Origin: Streptomyces fulvoviolaceus
GTDB lineage: Bacteria; Actinomycetota; Actinomycetes; Streptomycetales; Streptomycetaceae
Direction: 5' to 3'
Assembly: GCF_000718165.1 (NCBI RefSeq)
Contig: NZ_JOEY01000010.1
Coordinates: 145,894-209,893 of the forward strand
DNA length: 64,000 nucleotides
The stretch's first letter is position 1. Every line of letters begins with the position of its first letter. Shown one piece after another: positions 54,126 through 63,254 of this stretch. Position numbers and translations under genes: made by a program. Below the pieces are notes generated by a model, which was given only the letters and a program-made list of their open reading frames with translations, made no database searches and had not been told where the DNA came from.

Positions 54126-54152
54126 AAACCCCAGGCCACTGACCTGGGGTTT
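54126..54152. terminator. Bidirectional terminator of tRNA-Gly and response regulator
   Basis: Perfect 10-bp stem AAACCCCAGG/CCTGGGGTTT with a 7-base loop. In the tRNA direction it is followed by a T-rich run (TTTGTTTG), a classical intrinsic terminator. Confidence 0.9.
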
Positions 54153-54157
54153 CTCTC

Positions 54158-54231
54158 TGGAGCGGGTGACGAGAATCGAACTCGCACTCTCAGCTTGGGA
54201 AGCTGATGTTCTACCACTAAACTACACCCGC
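54158..54231 (-). tRNA. tRNA-Gly (anticodon CCC)
   Basis: 74 bases including an encoded CCA. The 5' strand GCGGGTG pairs with CACCCGC, followed by discriminator T and CCA. The anticodon arm is TCAGC-TTCCCAA-GCTGA with CCC at positions 34-36, and the T-loop is TTCGATT. Its 3' part occurs again as fragments at 20.7 and 48.3 kb, so it is a likely integration target. Confidence 0.97.
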
Positions 54232-54504
54232 GTAAGACGCCGGTCGGGACCGGTGTCGGAACGCACCGTCACTTTACCTCATGCCAGGCCCCCGGCGCTG
54301 AAGCCGTGGGGCCCGAGTGCGTTTCGGGGGCGGGACGGGGCTGCGGGGGGCGGGAGTTGGGGCGTACGGTGGAGGGGTGGAAGAGGGTCTGGGCGGGGTC
54401 GGAGTGCCGCCTGGAGAGTCGTCTCTTTGATCCCGTAATGTGGCATTTCTCGTCAGGCGAGTAGCAGCCAGACGCGGCTCTTGGGGAAGGGACTCTTGGA
54501 CTTG

Positions 54505-54663
54505 ATGGAGCGCACCGTCGTCCGATGTGCCGATGGGCACGTGTTCAGCACCGCTTCGTTCCCGATGCAGCAGGCCGAGCGGCTCGGCCCCGGACGGCTC
54601 GTCCGGTGTCCGCGCTGTGCCCGGCTTCGCAGTGTCGTGCCGGTGACCTTGGAGAAGCAGTAA
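54505..54663 (+). CDS. Small zinc-ribbon-like protein
   Basis: 52 residues from ATG 54505 ([16 protein letters not shown]); a TTG at 54496 with AAGGGA upstream is an equally possible start. The layout RCADGHxF...[10 protein letters not shown] has the spaced Cys/His residues of a small zinc ribbon. I recall this small gene next to tRNA-Gly and dcd in other Streptomyces. Function unknown; nucleic-acid or protein binding is plausible. Confidence 0.8.
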   Translation: MERTVVRCADGHVFSTASFPMQQAERLGPGRLVRCPRCARLRSVVPVTLEKQ

Positions 54664-54745
54664 GGGAAGTAGCAGAAGGATCAGAGCCAGGCGCGCGGGC
54701 CCGTCCGATGGTGGTCGGTCCGCGCGCCTTGCGTATCCTCGGGGC

Positions 54746-55321
54746 GTGCTTCTCTCAGACAAGGACATCCGGGCCGAGATCGACGCCGGGCGGGTACGGA
54801 TCGATCCCTACGACGAATCCATGGTGCAGCCGTCCAGCGTCGACGTGCGCCTCGATCGCTTCTTCCGGGTGTTCGAGAACCACCGGTACCCGCACATCGA
54901 CCCCTCCGTCGAGCAGGCGGACCTGACGCGGCTGGTGGAGCCGGAGGGGGACGAGCCCTTCATCCTCCACCCCGGGGAGTTCGTGCTCGCCTCCACCTAC
55001 GAGGTCATCACGCTGCCTGATGATCTTGCCTCGCGCCTCGAGGGCAAGAGCTCCCTCGGGCGGCTCGGGCTCGTCACCCACTCCACCGCCGGGTTCATCG
55101 ACCCCGGCTTCTCCGGGCACGTGACCCTCGAGCTGTCCAACCTCGCCACCCTGCCCATCAAGCTCTGGCCGGGCATGAAGATCGGGCAGCTGTGCCTGTT
55201 CCGGCTCTCCTCGCCGGCCGAGTTCCCGTACGGCAGCGAGCGGTACGGATCCAGGTACCAGGGACAGCGCGGGCCCACCGCCTCCCGGTCCTTCCTCAAC
55301 TTCCACCGGACCCAGGTATGA
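54746..55321 (+). CDS. dcd: dCTP deaminase
   Basis: 191-residue homotrimeric enzyme converting dCTP to dUTP for thymidylate synthesis. Start GTG 54746. Signature segments: [15 protein letters not shown] near the N-terminus, [34 protein letters not shown] with the catalytic Glu region and nucleotide-binding Ser/Arg, and the C-terminal [15 protein letters not shown] clamp over the triphosphate. Length is exactly typical. Its stop overlaps the next gene's start as ATGA. This is core metabolism and marks a conserved region of the chromosome. Confidence 0.98.
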   Translation: MLLSDKDIRAEIDAGRVRIDPYDESMVQPSSVDVRLDRFFRVFENHRYPHIDPSVEQADLTRLVEPEGDEPFILHPGEFVLASTYEVITLPDDLASRLEGKSSLGRLGLVTHSTAGFIDPGFSGHVTLELSNLATLPIKLWPGMKIGQLCLFRLSSPAEFPYGSERYGSRYQGQRGPTASRSFLNFHRTQV

Positions 55322-55833
55322 GCGGCGCGGACGTGCGGGAGAACCTGACCTACGAGGCGTTCGGCACCGCCGTGCGCGAGCTCGCGCAGACCATCGCCGA
55401 CGACGGGTACGAACCCGACATCGTGCTCAGCATCGCCCGCGGGGGTGTGTTCGTCGCCGGCGGCCTCGCCTACGCCCTCGACTGCAAGAACATCCATCTC
55501 GTGAACGTCGAGTTCTACACCGGCGTCGGCACCACCCTCGACATGCCCGTCATGCTCGCGCCCGTCCCCAACGCCATCGACTTCTCCTCCAAGAAGGTCC
55601 TCATCACCGACGACGTCGCCGACACCGGCAAGACGCTCAAGCTGGTGCGTGACTTCTGCCTCGACACCGTCGCCGAGGTGCGCAGCGCCGTCATCTACGA
55701 GAAGACGCAGTCGCTCGTGAAGTGCGAGTACGTGTGGAAGCGGACGGATGACTGGATCAACTTCCCGTGGAGCGTGTTGCCTCCAGTGCACAAGTCGGGT
55801 GAGGCGCCCAAGGAGAACAAGGAAGCGGTCTGA
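55318..55833 (+). CDS. Phosphoribosyltransferase-domain protein
   Basis: 171 residues, start ATG 55318 overlapping the dcd stop. Type I PRTase fold: [20 protein letters not shown], then the PRPP-binding loop [17 protein letters not shown], then [18 protein letters not shown] and DWINFPW near the end, as in hypoxanthine-like PRTases. The coupling with dcd suggests a nucleotide salvage role. The base used cannot be told from sequence. Confidence 0.9.
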   Translation: MSGADVRENLTYEAFGTAVRELAQTIADDGYEPDIVLSIARGGVFVAGGLAYALDCKNIHLVNVEFYTGVGTTLDMPVMLAPVPNAIDFSSKKVLITDDVADTGKTLKLVRDFCLDTVAEVRSAVIYEKTQSLVKCEYVWKRTDDWINFPWSVLPPVHKSGEAPKENKEAV

Positions 55834-55875
55834 CCCGCGGGTGCTGCGGGCCACCGCGGTATCGGCGCGCCGCAG

Positions 55876-56385
55876 CTATCCCGCTCGTTCAAAGGTCAGT
55901 TCACTGCGAGTGGGCTCGGCTCGCCACATGGCTGCCAGCTGGGGGTAGGACTCGATGAACCGGCGCACCTCCACGAGTGCGTCGGCCCTGGGAGCACCGA
56001 TCTCGTCGAAGTCGTACCCGGTGTCCTGATGGCCGAGGCCATCGAGATCGGCCCATGCCGGGTCCTCGGGGAAGATGAGCTCCAGCTCCACCTTCCAGTA
56101 CTCGGGCTGCCACTCCGGATCATCACGTCCGCCGGTCCCGGTGACCGCGAGCAGCCGCCCGAAGGACAGCGAGGGCTGGTCGTCGTTCCAGTCCCAACGG
56201 CCCCATTCGGCGATGAAGCCGTCACCGTCGTCCTCGGTCCGCTCGATCCCGTCGACCTCGACCTGACAGAACTCGCCGAAGGCATCCCAGGCGGCACCGA
56301 CGTCGCGTACGGCATCGGGCTCGATCCCGCGCTCTCTCAAGGCCTGCGCGAACACCTCGGCGCCGGATCTCCACGGGATGGGCAT
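55876..56385 (-). CDS. Conserved hypothetical protein
   Basis: 169 residues from ATG 56385. Acidic, Trp-rich cytosolic protein (FIAEWGRWDWNDDQPSLSFGR, DDPEWQPEYWKVELELIFPED, RFIESYPQLAAMWRAEPTRS). I recognise no domain with certainty; it resembles uncharacterised Streptomyces proteins. It converges with the phosphoribosyltransferase gene. Confidence 0.7.
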   Translation of the reverse strand: MPIPWRSGAEVFAQALRERGIEPDAVRDVGAAWDAFGEFCQVEVDGIERTEDDGDGFIAEWGRWDWNDDQPSLSFGRLLAVTGTGGRDDPEWQPEYWKVELELIFPEDPAWADLDGLGHQDTGYDFDEIGAPRADALVEVRRFIESYPQLAAMWRAEPTRSELTFERAG

Positions 56386-56551
56386 GCGGGATGCTACCGC
56401 GGTGCTGCTGGCTGCTGGCTGCTCCTCGCTGCTCCGGGCTCGCCCCTGGGGCCATGACGCGGGGTGCACGCTTTCCACGGTCTCGACTTCGGCGCGAGTC
56501 GCGGAGGCGAAGAGGCCGCCCGTCAGAGGTCTCGCTTCGCCTCTGTGGCCG

Positions 56552-56923
56552 TCACATCCACAGCACGCCGTCGTCCTCGTGCTCGCGCATACGGAACGCA
56601 ATCATCCGGCGCAGCAGGTCGCCCGGCACGGGTCGGCCGTACGGGAGCTGGACCGAGCCCTTGCCGGTGGCGAAGTCGGCGAGGTCGGCGTCGAACGCCT
56701 CGCGGGTGCTGGGGGTGAACACGACGTTCGCGTGCTTCGCGTGGCCGCTGACCATGAACAGGATCGTCCCGGACGGGTGAACCCACGCGGGATGGCCCCA
56801 CTTGATCGCCTCGCTCGCCGCGGGGACCGACTCCACGGCCAGCGCCCGTACCTGCTCGAGCACCTCACGGGCCTGCCCCGCGAAGCCCTCGATGTACTCA
56901 TCGATCGTCTGCGGCTTTCCCAT
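56552..56923 (-). CDS. DUF1801/YdhG-like protein
   Basis: 123 residues from ATG 56923 (MGKPQTIDEYIEGFAGQ). The DUF1801 pattern is clear: EVLEQVRALAVESVPAASEAIKWGHPAWVHPSGTILFM, then HANVVFTP and GSVQLPYGRPVP. The fold is SRPBCC-adjacent; some relatives are described as frataxin-like iron chaperones, others are unknown. Stands alone. Confidence 0.85.
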   Translation of the reverse strand: MGKPQTIDEYIEGFAGQAREVLEQVRALAVESVPAASEAIKWGHPAWVHPSGTILFMVSGHAKHANVVFTPSTREAFDADLADFATGKGSVQLPYGRPVPGDLLRRMIAFRMREHEDDGVLWM

Positions 56924-57127
56924 GGCGCCAGTGTGGCACCGCGCCCACCGGAGTACACGGTGGCCTCCTTGCTGGCCTAATAAATCGAACACATGATTGA
57001 ATTTGGCTATGCGATCGTTCCCAGACGACCTGTACCGGCTGTCGGCTCAGTTGTTCTACGTGAGTGAGCGGCTTCATCAATGACGCACTGGAATGCGGGA
57101 GCGCATGTCCCGGATGATCCTGAAGGC

Positions 57128-57352
57128 ATGTCCGGACCGATTCGCGTGATCGTGCATCCGCCGTCGCGCACAGGTGGCCGACGCGTGCGCGTGGACGGCG
57201 AGATCCTCGGGCTGGCCCACAACCTGGCCGACGTCGCGGAGTTCCTCCGCCGAGCCGGGCTGGAGATCGACCCGGCGGAGGTGGCGCAGTCACCGTGGAT
57301 CGACTGGCGCGGAGTGGGACCTGAACGCTGGGGCCCGGAGCCGAGCAGCTGA
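57128..57352 (+). CDS. Small conserved protein
   Basis: 74 residues from ATG 57128 (MSGPIRVIVHPPSRTGGRRV); ATG 57080 would add 16. A compact beta-alpha protein (VRVDGEILGLAHNLADVAEFLRRAGLE, then WIDWRGVGPERW). The same pattern occurs in other Streptomyces small proteins; function unknown. A short frame from 57009 (MRSFPDDLYRLSAQLFY) lies just upstream and may be the truncated remains of its usual partner. Confidence 0.65.
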   Translation: MSGPIRVIVHPPSRTGGRRVRVDGEILGLAHNLADVAEFLRRAGLEIDPAEVAQSPWIDWRGVGPERWGPEPSS

Positions 57353-57429
57353 CATACCGAAGGCAACACACCTGGGCGTGGTCGAGCGTCCCGGGCAGGT
57401 TCTCGACGCCTGAGCTGGTGTGACAGCGA

Positions 57430-57463
57430 CGAAGGGCTCCCGGTGTGTGCCGGGAGCCCTTCG
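57430..57463. terminator. Perfect 14-bp stem terminator, convergent
   Basis: CGAAGGGCTCCCGG and its complement around a TGTGTG loop, between the small gene and the leftward Yip1 gene. Confidence 0.92.
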
Positions 57464-57484
57464 TCGTCGTAGCGGGAAGAGAAG

Positions 57485-58363
57485 CTAGAACGTGCCCAGC
57501 TTCACGATCGACAGCAGGGCGATCAGCTGGATCGCCGACGCGCCGAGGGCCTTTGGCCAGGGGAGGTCGTGGGAGCGGGTGACCATCGTGGTGAGGAGGG
57601 CGCCGGCCGCCACCCAGGTCGCCCAGCCCAGCACCTGGACGAACGACGCGTCGCCGCCGAAGAACATGGCGAAGACCAGGCGGGGGGCGTCGGTGAGGGA
57701 CATGATCAGCATGGAGAGGCCGACCGTGGGCTGCCAGGCGCCGTCGCCGCCGAGCTGGCGGGCCAGGGTGTGGGTGACCACGCCCAGGACGAACGACGAG
57801 ACCACCATCGCCACCGCCGTCATCAGGACGATCGGGATCGCGTTCGCGAGCGTGGCGTTGATCGCTTCCTCGCGGGCGCCGTCGAAGCCGAAGACCGCGA
57901 GCAGGCCGTAGAGGAAGGTCACGATGAGGGCGGGGCCCCACATCGCGTAGTCGCGCATCTGGAGGAAGGTCTGCTTGGGGGACGTGAAGATGCCCTTCAG
58001 CAGCTCCTTCCAGTGCAGGCGGGGGCCGACCGGGGCCGCCGGGGCCGAGCCCGCGCGGTAGGTGCCGCCCTGGTTGTAGGGGTCGTCGTCGACCGAGAAC
58101 GCCTGGGTGTGGCCGGGGTTGTTGGCCGCGTACGGGTCCGGGTTGCCCTGCGCATGCTGCGGGGCGCCGTCGCCGAAGTACTCCGGCTCGCCGTAGCCGT
58201 TGCCGTTGCCCTGCGTCCACTGCTGTTGCGGGTACTGCTGCGGCGCGGGGGGATAGCCGTACGGCTGTCCCTGGGGCGCCTGCTGCTGCCCGTACGAAGG
58301 TTGTTGCGGGCGCGCGTGAGGAGCGCCGTTGTCCCGGCCGCGTCCGATCCTGAATCCAGCCAC
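57485..58363 (-). CDS. Yip1-domain membrane protein
   Basis: 292 residues. GTG 58363 (VAGFRIGRGRD) is chosen because GAAGG precedes it and homologues start so. A Gln/Pro/Tyr-rich N-terminal region of about 110 residues (QQPSYGQQQAPQGQPYGYPP) is followed by a Yip1 domain of five membrane helices, with the hallmark FTSPKQTFLQMRDYAMWGPAL. Function in bacteria is unknown; the disordered tail may recruit partners. Confidence 0.9.
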   Translation of the reverse strand: MAGFRIGRGRDNGAPHARPQQPSYGQQQAPQGQPYGYPPAPQQYPQQQWTQGNGNGYGEPEYFGDGAPQHAQGNPDPYAANNPGHTQAFSVDDDPYNQGGTYRAGSAPAAPVGPRLHWKELLKGIFTSPKQTFLQMRDYAMWGPALIVTFLYGLLAVFGFDGAREEAINATLANAIPIVLMTAVAMVVSSFVLGVVTHTLARQLGGDGAWQPTVGLSMLIMSLTDAPRLVFAMFFGGDASFVQVLGWATWVAAGALLTTMVTRSHDLPWPKALGASAIQLIALLSIVKLGTF

Positions 58364-58444
58364 GCCTTCGAACGTACCTGGTCCCGGAGAGTGACGTGCC
58401 GGGCCCGGCATTCCGGGCCCGGCTTTGCGGCCGAGCTGTGACAT

Positions 58445-58466
58445 CCCCTAAGGGTTTCCTTAGGGG
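58445..58466. terminator. Hairpin CCCCTAAGG/CCTTAGGGG
   Basis: A 9-bp stem with a GTTT loop, 12 bases past the stop of the leftward short VCBS pseudogene. Confidence 0.85.
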
Positions 58467-58477
58467 GTCTCAGGGGC

Positions 58478-58790
58478 TCAGTCCGCGAAGTTCGAGCCGA
58501 AGTACGGCGAACCCGTCGTCGCGACGCCCACGTTGCTCGGGGAGATGGCACGGGAGCCGGTGGTGGTGATCTTCGTGCCGTTGGGGGGGAGGTAGGTGAC
58601 CGCTCCGTTGCCGGCGTTCTCGTCGGAGCCGACGACGAGGTCGGCCCTGCCGTCGCCGTTGAAGTCGGCGTGCGCGACCTCGGTGGAGTCAGCGGCCGTC
58701 GCCGTGACGGGCCGAGAAGGTGAGCAGACCGCCCGTCAGCGCGGCGGCGGTGGCCGTCGCGAGGGCGAGGCGGTGGTGGTGCCTGATCAT
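58478..58790 (-). pseudogene. FG-GAP/VCBS protein reduced by internal deletion and a frameshift
   Basis: From ATG 58790 (AGGAGATCCC upstream) the frame gives a signal peptide, MIRHHHRLALATATAAALTGG and LLTFSA, then ends. The next frame continues PVTATAADSTEVAHADFNGD, the repeat core GDGRADLVVGSDENAGNG, and a C-terminus SNVGVATTGSPYFGSNFAD that matches the end of the neighbouring 58824 protein (TGVSTSGSPRYGSVLGG). Only one calcium-binding FG-GAP repeat is left of the usual six or seven. One extra base near 58710 breaks the frame. Confidence 0.8.
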
Positions 58791-58823
58791 GGGATCTCCT
58801 GGGATCAAAACAGGGGTGTGGGG

Positions 58824-60245
58824 TCAGCCGCCCAGCACTGAGCCGTACCGCGGTGAGCCGGAGGTCGAGACCCCGGTGGCCGACGGGCCGAAACTCACCG
58901 CGCCCGAGGTCTTCGGGCCGGTGGCCGTGCCGCGCAGCGACCACAGCGCTCCGTCGCCCGCGTTCTCGCCCGGCGCCGACACGGACAGCTCGGCGCGCCG
59001 GTCCCCGGAGTGGTCCCGCAGGGACGTGCGGCTGCCGAAGCGGTCGGACTTCTCGCCGGCGCCGGGCACGCCGGCCGTGTTCTGGGTGTACGTCTTGGCG
59101 GCCTTGGTGGTCAGGCCGGAGGCCGAGCCGTACAGGACGGTGACCGAGCCGGCACCGGAGTCCTCGCCGGACGCGCCGATCGCGAGGTCGGCGTACCCGT
59201 CGCCGTTGATGTCGCCGAGGGACACGCCGGAGCCGAAGGCGTCGCCGGTCTCGGCGGTGCCGGGCACGCCGGCCGTGTTCTGGGTGAGGGAGAGCGGGGC
59301 GCGGGAGGTGTCCACGCCGTCCGGGCCGCTGTAGCGGATGCTGACCCTGCCGCCCTTCGCGCCCGCCGGGTCGCCGGAGGCCTCGCGGTGGTTGCCGACC
59401 GCGACGTCGTCGTAGCCGTCGCCGTCGATGTCGCCGACCGAGGAGACGTAACCGCTGGGCAGGGTCACCAGCCAGTCGGTGAAGTTGCCGATGCTGCCGT
59501 CCACGAGGGTGGTGACCGCGTCGTCGGTGTCCTTCTCGCGCCCGTGCACGACCAGGCCGTCGAAGCCGCGGCCGGTGACGTCGCCGGTGGAGAGGTACTC
59601 GATGCCGTACGACTCCGAGTACGGGCGGGTGGCGTACGCGAGGGATCCGCCGTTGCCGCCGCCGAAGTCGCCGGTCCTGGTGAAGGGGCCGGAGACGAAG
59701 TTGAGGCCGTAGAAGCCCGGCGTGCCGGTCGCGATCTCGGGCATGCCGTCGCCGGTGAAGTCGCCCGCGGCCACCGCCTGGCCGTAGCGGTCGTTCCCGC
59801 GCTCGTCGTGGTTGATGAGCGTACGGCCGCCGGACAGGCCGGACTTGGAGCCCCAGACGATGACGATCGTGCCTTCGTCGACGTCCTCGCCCGGGGCGCC
59901 GACCACGAGATCGGCGTAGCCGTCGCGGTTCAGGTCGGCGGAGGCGAGGGAGCGGCCGAACTCGTCGTCGCTCTGGGCGGTGCCCGGGATCCCGGCCGAG
60001 TTCTGGGTGATCACCTTGTACGAGGACGGCTTGAGCCCGGACGAGCTGCCGTACACGACGGACACCGCCCCGGCCCGCTTGTTGCCGCCGACGGTCGCGG
60101 CGGGCGCGCCGATGGCGAGGTCGGCCCGGCCGTCGCCGTTGAAGTCGTACGGCTTCGCGGGCGTCGCCGCCTGGGCGGTGGGGGCGGTGAGGGCGAGCGG
60201 GGTGAGGGAGGCCGCGATCAGGACGGCCAGTCGGCGGTACCTCAC
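58824..60245 (-). CDS. Secreted FG-GAP/VCBS repeat protein
   Basis: 473 residues from GTG 60245, overlapping the upstream gene's stop as GTGA. A signal peptide (ending PTAQAA) leads to a beta-propeller of about seven FG-GAP repeats, each with a calcium loop of the form DxNxDGxxD (DFNGDGRADLAIGAP, DLNRDGYADLVVGAP, DIDGDGYDDVAVGN, DINGDGYADLAIGAS). Integrin-alpha-like, extracellular, probably adhesive or ligand-binding. The last repeat is weak (RDHSGDRRAELSVSAPG). Coupled with its paralogue upstream. Confidence 0.9.
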   Translation of the reverse strand: MRYRRLAVLIAASLTPLALTAPTAQAATPAKPYDFNGDGRADLAIGAPAATVGGNKRAGAVSVVYGSSSGLKPSSYKVITQNSAGIPGTAQSDDEFGRSLASADLNRDGYADLVVGAPGEDVDEGTIVIVWGSKSGLSGGRTLINHDERGNDRYGQAVAAGDFTGDGMPEIATGTPGFYGLNFVSGPFTRTGDFGGGNGGSLAYATRPYSESYGIEYLSTGDVTGRGFDGLVVHGREKDTDDAVTTLVDGSIGNFTDWLVTLPSGYVSSVGDIDGDGYDDVAVGNHREASGDPAGAKGGRVSIRYSGPDGVDTSRAPLSLTQNTAGVPGTAETGDAFGSGVSLGDINGDGYADLAIGASGEDSGAGSVTVLYGSASGLTTKAAKTYTQNTAGVPGAGEKSDRFGSRTSLRDHSGDRRAELSVSAPGENAGDGALWSLRGTATGPKTSGAVSFGPSATGVSTSGSPRYGSVLGG

Positions 60246-61675
60246 TGGGCGATCACCCAGCCGAAGGAGGCGTCGCCCTTGAGGGAGACATCGCGGGCGG
60301 AGAGGTACTTGGCGCTGGTGGTGGTGAGGCCGGAGGCGGAGCCGCGCAGGACGGTGACCGCGCCGTAGTTGTTCTCCCCGCCGGCGCCGGCGACCAGGTC
60401 GGCCTTGCCGTTCTTGTTGATGTCGACCAGGCGGACGGACTGGCCGAAGGCGTCGTAGCTCTCGTTGCTGCCGGGCACGCCCGCGGTGTTCTGGGTGTAC
60501 GACTTGGCGCCCGAGCCCTTCAGCCCGGTGGCCGAGCCGAACAGGATCGTCACCGAACCCGAGCTCTTGGCCGTGCCGTTGTCCTCGCCGGGGGCGCCGA
60601 CCGCGACGTCGGCGTACTTGTCGCCGTTGATGTCGCCGACGCTCAGCGCCGCGCCGAAGAGGTCCTCGGCCTCGCCCGCGCCGGGCACGCCCGTCGAGTC
60701 CTGGTGGATGACGGTCGGCGTCTGCTCCGGGTCGGGTCCGGTCGCGCTGCCGTACCAGACGCTGATCTGGCCGCCTTTGTGGCCGGTCTTCTTGTCGCTG
60801 CGCGGGTCCTCGTGGTCGCCGAGGACGAGGTCGCCGTAGCCGTCGCCGTTGATGTCGCCGACGACGCCCTGGTGGCCGTCGGCCTCGGTCAGTTCGGTCC
60901 CGATGTAGTCCGACTCGGGGTGGGACTCGTTGCCGGGGTCGTGGCTGAGGTAGTTGATGACGCCGCCGTGGTCGCTGCTGACGGTGTAGGGGTACACGCG
61001 CTCGGCCGCGCCGTCGGCGTCGAGGTCGCCCGCGATCACCTCGTACGTCGAGCCCACCTCGTAGACGTCGGTCAGGCTCACGGGCTTGCCGGTGCGGGCG
61101 AAGGGGCCCTTGTAGAGGCCGGTGCGGCTCTGGCCGGTGACGGTGACGTCCGTCTTGCCGTCGCCGTCGAAGTCGCCGGTCGCGACGCCGGAGGAGTAGC
61201 CGCCCCACTCGTTGAGGCCGGCGGGCGAGGGCAGGGCCGAGCCGCCGGTCAGGCCGGACTTGGAGCCCCAGATGACCGTGGCGGCGCCGACGCCGTCGAA
61301 GGTGCCGACGCCCTCGTACTGGGCGCCGACGACGAGGTCCGCGTAGCCGTCGGCGTTGAGGTCGCCGGCGGCGAGGCTGTTGCCGAAGCGGTCGCCTTCC
61401 TCGGCGGTGCCGGGGACGCCGGTGGAGTTCTGCGTGATCACGGTCTTCTTGGCCGCCGAGACACCGGTGGACGAGCCGTACAGGACGACCACCGCACCGG
61501 CGCCCGACACGGAGCCGACCTTGGCGCTGTCCGCGCCGATGGCGACGTCGCGATAGCCGTCGCCGTTGAAGTCGCCGGCCAGCCCGGAGGGCGCGGCGGT
61601 CGCGGTGCCGGGCAGGGCGACGGTGAGCAGGCCGGTGGTGAGGGTGGCGGCCAGCAGGAGAGTGCGCTTGCGCAA
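60242..61675 (-). CDS. Secreted FG-GAP/VCBS repeat protein, TTG start
   Basis: 477 residues from TTG 61675; GGAG lies 7 bases upstream, and the product begins with a clean signal peptide (MRKRTLLLAATLTTGLLTVA, ending ATAAPS), so the rare TTG start is well supported. Seven FG-GAP repeats with calcium loops (DFNGDGYRDVAIGAD, DLNADGYADLVVGAQ, DFDGDGKTDVTVTG, DLDADGAAERVY, DINGDGYGDLVLGDH, DINGDKYADVAVGAP, DINKNGKADLVAGAG). It overlaps the next paralogue by four bases. Both arose by duplication. Confidence 0.9.
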   Translation of the reverse strand: MRKRTLLLAATLTTGLLTVALPGTATAAPSGLAGDFNGDGYRDVAIGADSAKVGSVSGAGAVVVLYGSSTGVSAAKKTVITQNSTGVPGTAEEGDRFGNSLAAGDLNADGYADLVVGAQYEGVGTFDGVGAATVIWGSKSGLTGGSALPSPAGLNEWGGYSSGVATGDFDGDGKTDVTVTGQSRTGLYKGPFARTGKPVSLTDVYEVGSTYEVIAGDLDADGAAERVYPYTVSSDHGGVINYLSHDPGNESHPESDYIGTELTEADGHQGVVGDINGDGYGDLVLGDHEDPRSDKKTGHKGGQISVWYGSATGPDPEQTPTVIHQDSTGVPGAGEAEDLFGAALSVGDINGDKYADVAVGAPGEDNGTAKSSGSVTILFGSATGLKGSGAKSYTQNTAGVPGSNESYDAFGQSVRLVDINKNGKADLVAGAGGENNYGAVTVLRGSASGLTTTSAKYLSARDVSLKGDASFGWVIAQ

Positions 61676-61785
61676 GGAGAGGCTCCAGGGAGGAGAGCAG
61701 AAGTAACCGAACTGGAGACCGATGATGGGAGGTAGGGGTTGTACGTGAGTTCGGTAAATATTTGAGGCTGCTGTGCCGTCAGCCC

Positions 61786-63087
61786 TCAGTTGTCGCCGAG
61801 GAAGGCCGAGCTGGAGAAGGTGACGGAGGGCTCCGCCGCGAGCAGCCCCTTCTTGGCCCCGCGGTAGACCGCGACCGTGTCCTTGGTCTCGCTCCGATAC
61901 GTCCGCACCGCGAGGTCGGCCCGCCCGTCCCCGTCGAAGTCCCCGACGGCCAGCACGCGCGTGGTCCCGGAGGCGGGTGGTTCGACGGTCACCATGCCTG
62001 CCGCCTTGAGACCTGCCGTACGCCCCCGGAAGACCTTCAACCGCGAGCCGCTGGAGACGAGTTCGCTCAGCCCGTCCCCGTCGAAGTCGGCGGCGTCGAG
62101 CATGGAGCCGGGGGAGGAGAGGGTGGCCTTCGCGGCTTCCGGCAGGTCGTAGCGCAGAGACGTTCCGCCCATCGCGCCGACCGCCGCGTCCAGGGCCCGC
62201 CCCTTGCCGAAGCGGCCGAGGGCGACATCGATCCCGGACGGGAGGACGGTTCCGGTGCGGGTGGGCCCGTCCGGTCCACCGAGGACGACCGCGGAGGGGC
62301 CGGTGCCCTCCGTCGTACGGACCACCAGGTCGTCGTACCCGTCGCGGTTCACGTCGGCGGCGGGGCCGGTGGGGACCTCGCCCGGTGACGTGAGCGGGCC
62401 GCCGGCCGTGCGCGGGGCTCCCTTACGGCTGAACGGGCCGCGCAGATAGCTGAGTTGCCCACCCGTGGCGTGCACGACGAGATCCTGGCTCCCGTCGCCG
62501 TCGAAGTCGCCGCACACCGGCTGGTCGGGCCAGTCGTTGCCGACGCGGGCGGTGGCGGGGACGGTGAGGTGGACGGCCTTGCCGGTCAGCCCGGCGGGGG
62601 AGCCGAAGAGGAGCTGCAGCGGCACGGGCGGCTGCCCCTGGCCGTCGTAGGGCGGGTCGGTGGAGACGACGAGGTCGGTGAAGCCGTCCCCGTCGAGGTC
62701 GCAGGTCGCCTCCGCGTCGAACACGGCGGGGAGTTGGCCGTCGGTGGCCGCCCCCTGTGTCCTCGGGCTGACCAACTGCCGTGCCCCCGGGACGAGTCCG
62801 CGCTCCGAGCCGTAGACGATCCCGATCCCGGCGTCGTCGGCGTGACTCTCCGCCTTCACCAGGTCGTTGAGGACGAGGTCGCGGTGGCCGTCGCCGTTGA
62901 AGTCGTCGGGGGTCTTGCTGCCGTCGCCGCGGGGGACGGGGAGTCGGGCGGGGGCCTTGGCGATCTGTACGGGTGAGTGGTCCGCGGACTCGGCGTGCTG
63001 GGTGGGGCCGCAGGCGGCGAGGAGGAGGGTGCAACAACCCAGGGCTACCGCCGTACACATCCCGGCTCTGCTCCGCCGCACACGCAC
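61786..63087 (-). CDS. FG-GAP/VCBS repeat lipoprotein
   Basis: 433 residues from GTG 63087 with GAGG upstream; the product starts with basic residues and the lipobox TLLLAAC, which argues against the longer frame to 63180. FG-GAP repeats with calcium loops follow (DFNGDGHRDLVLND, DLDGDGFTDLVVST, DFDGDGSQDLVVHA, DVNRDGYDDLVVRT, DFDGDGLSELVSSG, DFDGDGRADLAVRT). Membrane-anchored member of the cluster, upstream of the two secreted paralogues on the same strand. The 110-base gap to the next gene may contain a promoter. Confidence 0.88.
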   Translation of the reverse strand: MRVRRSRAGMCTAVALGCCTLLLAACGPTQHAESADHSPVQIAKAPARLPVPRGDGSKTPDDFNGDGHRDLVLNDLVKAESHADDAGIGIVYGSERGLVPGARQLVSPRTQGAATDGQLPAVFDAEATCDLDGDGFTDLVVSTDPPYDGQGQPPVPLQLLFGSPAGLTGKAVHLTVPATARVGNDWPDQPVCGDFDGDGSQDLVVHATGGQLSYLRGPFSRKGAPRTAGGPLTSPGEVPTGPAADVNRDGYDDLVVRTTEGTGPSAVVLGGPDGPTRTGTVLPSGIDVALGRFGKGRALDAAVGAMGGTSLRYDLPEAAKATLSSPGSMLDAADFDGDGLSELVSSGSRLKVFRGRTAGLKAAGMVTVEPPASGTTRVLAVGDFDGDGRADLAVRTYRSETKDTVAVYRGAKKGLLAAEPSVTFSSSAFLGDN

Positions 63088-63254
63088 CGTCCACCTCGTC
63101 AGCACCGTTGACAACGACTGAGCAATGATGCACGCGTTTGATCGGCGGGTTAAGGGGTGAGACGTGGTCGCCTTCAGCAAGTTCCCCGGCCCGTTGGAGC
63201 TGCGACTGCGCCACGACGAGGGAAGTGCAGCGTCCGGGCCGGTAGGGGAACTTG

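Noticed and set aside
57009..57083. A 24-codon frame MRSFPDDLYRLSAQLFY upstream of the small gene at 57.1 kb
   Set aside because: Possibly a truncated partner gene, but too short and without a recognised family; mentioned only as context.
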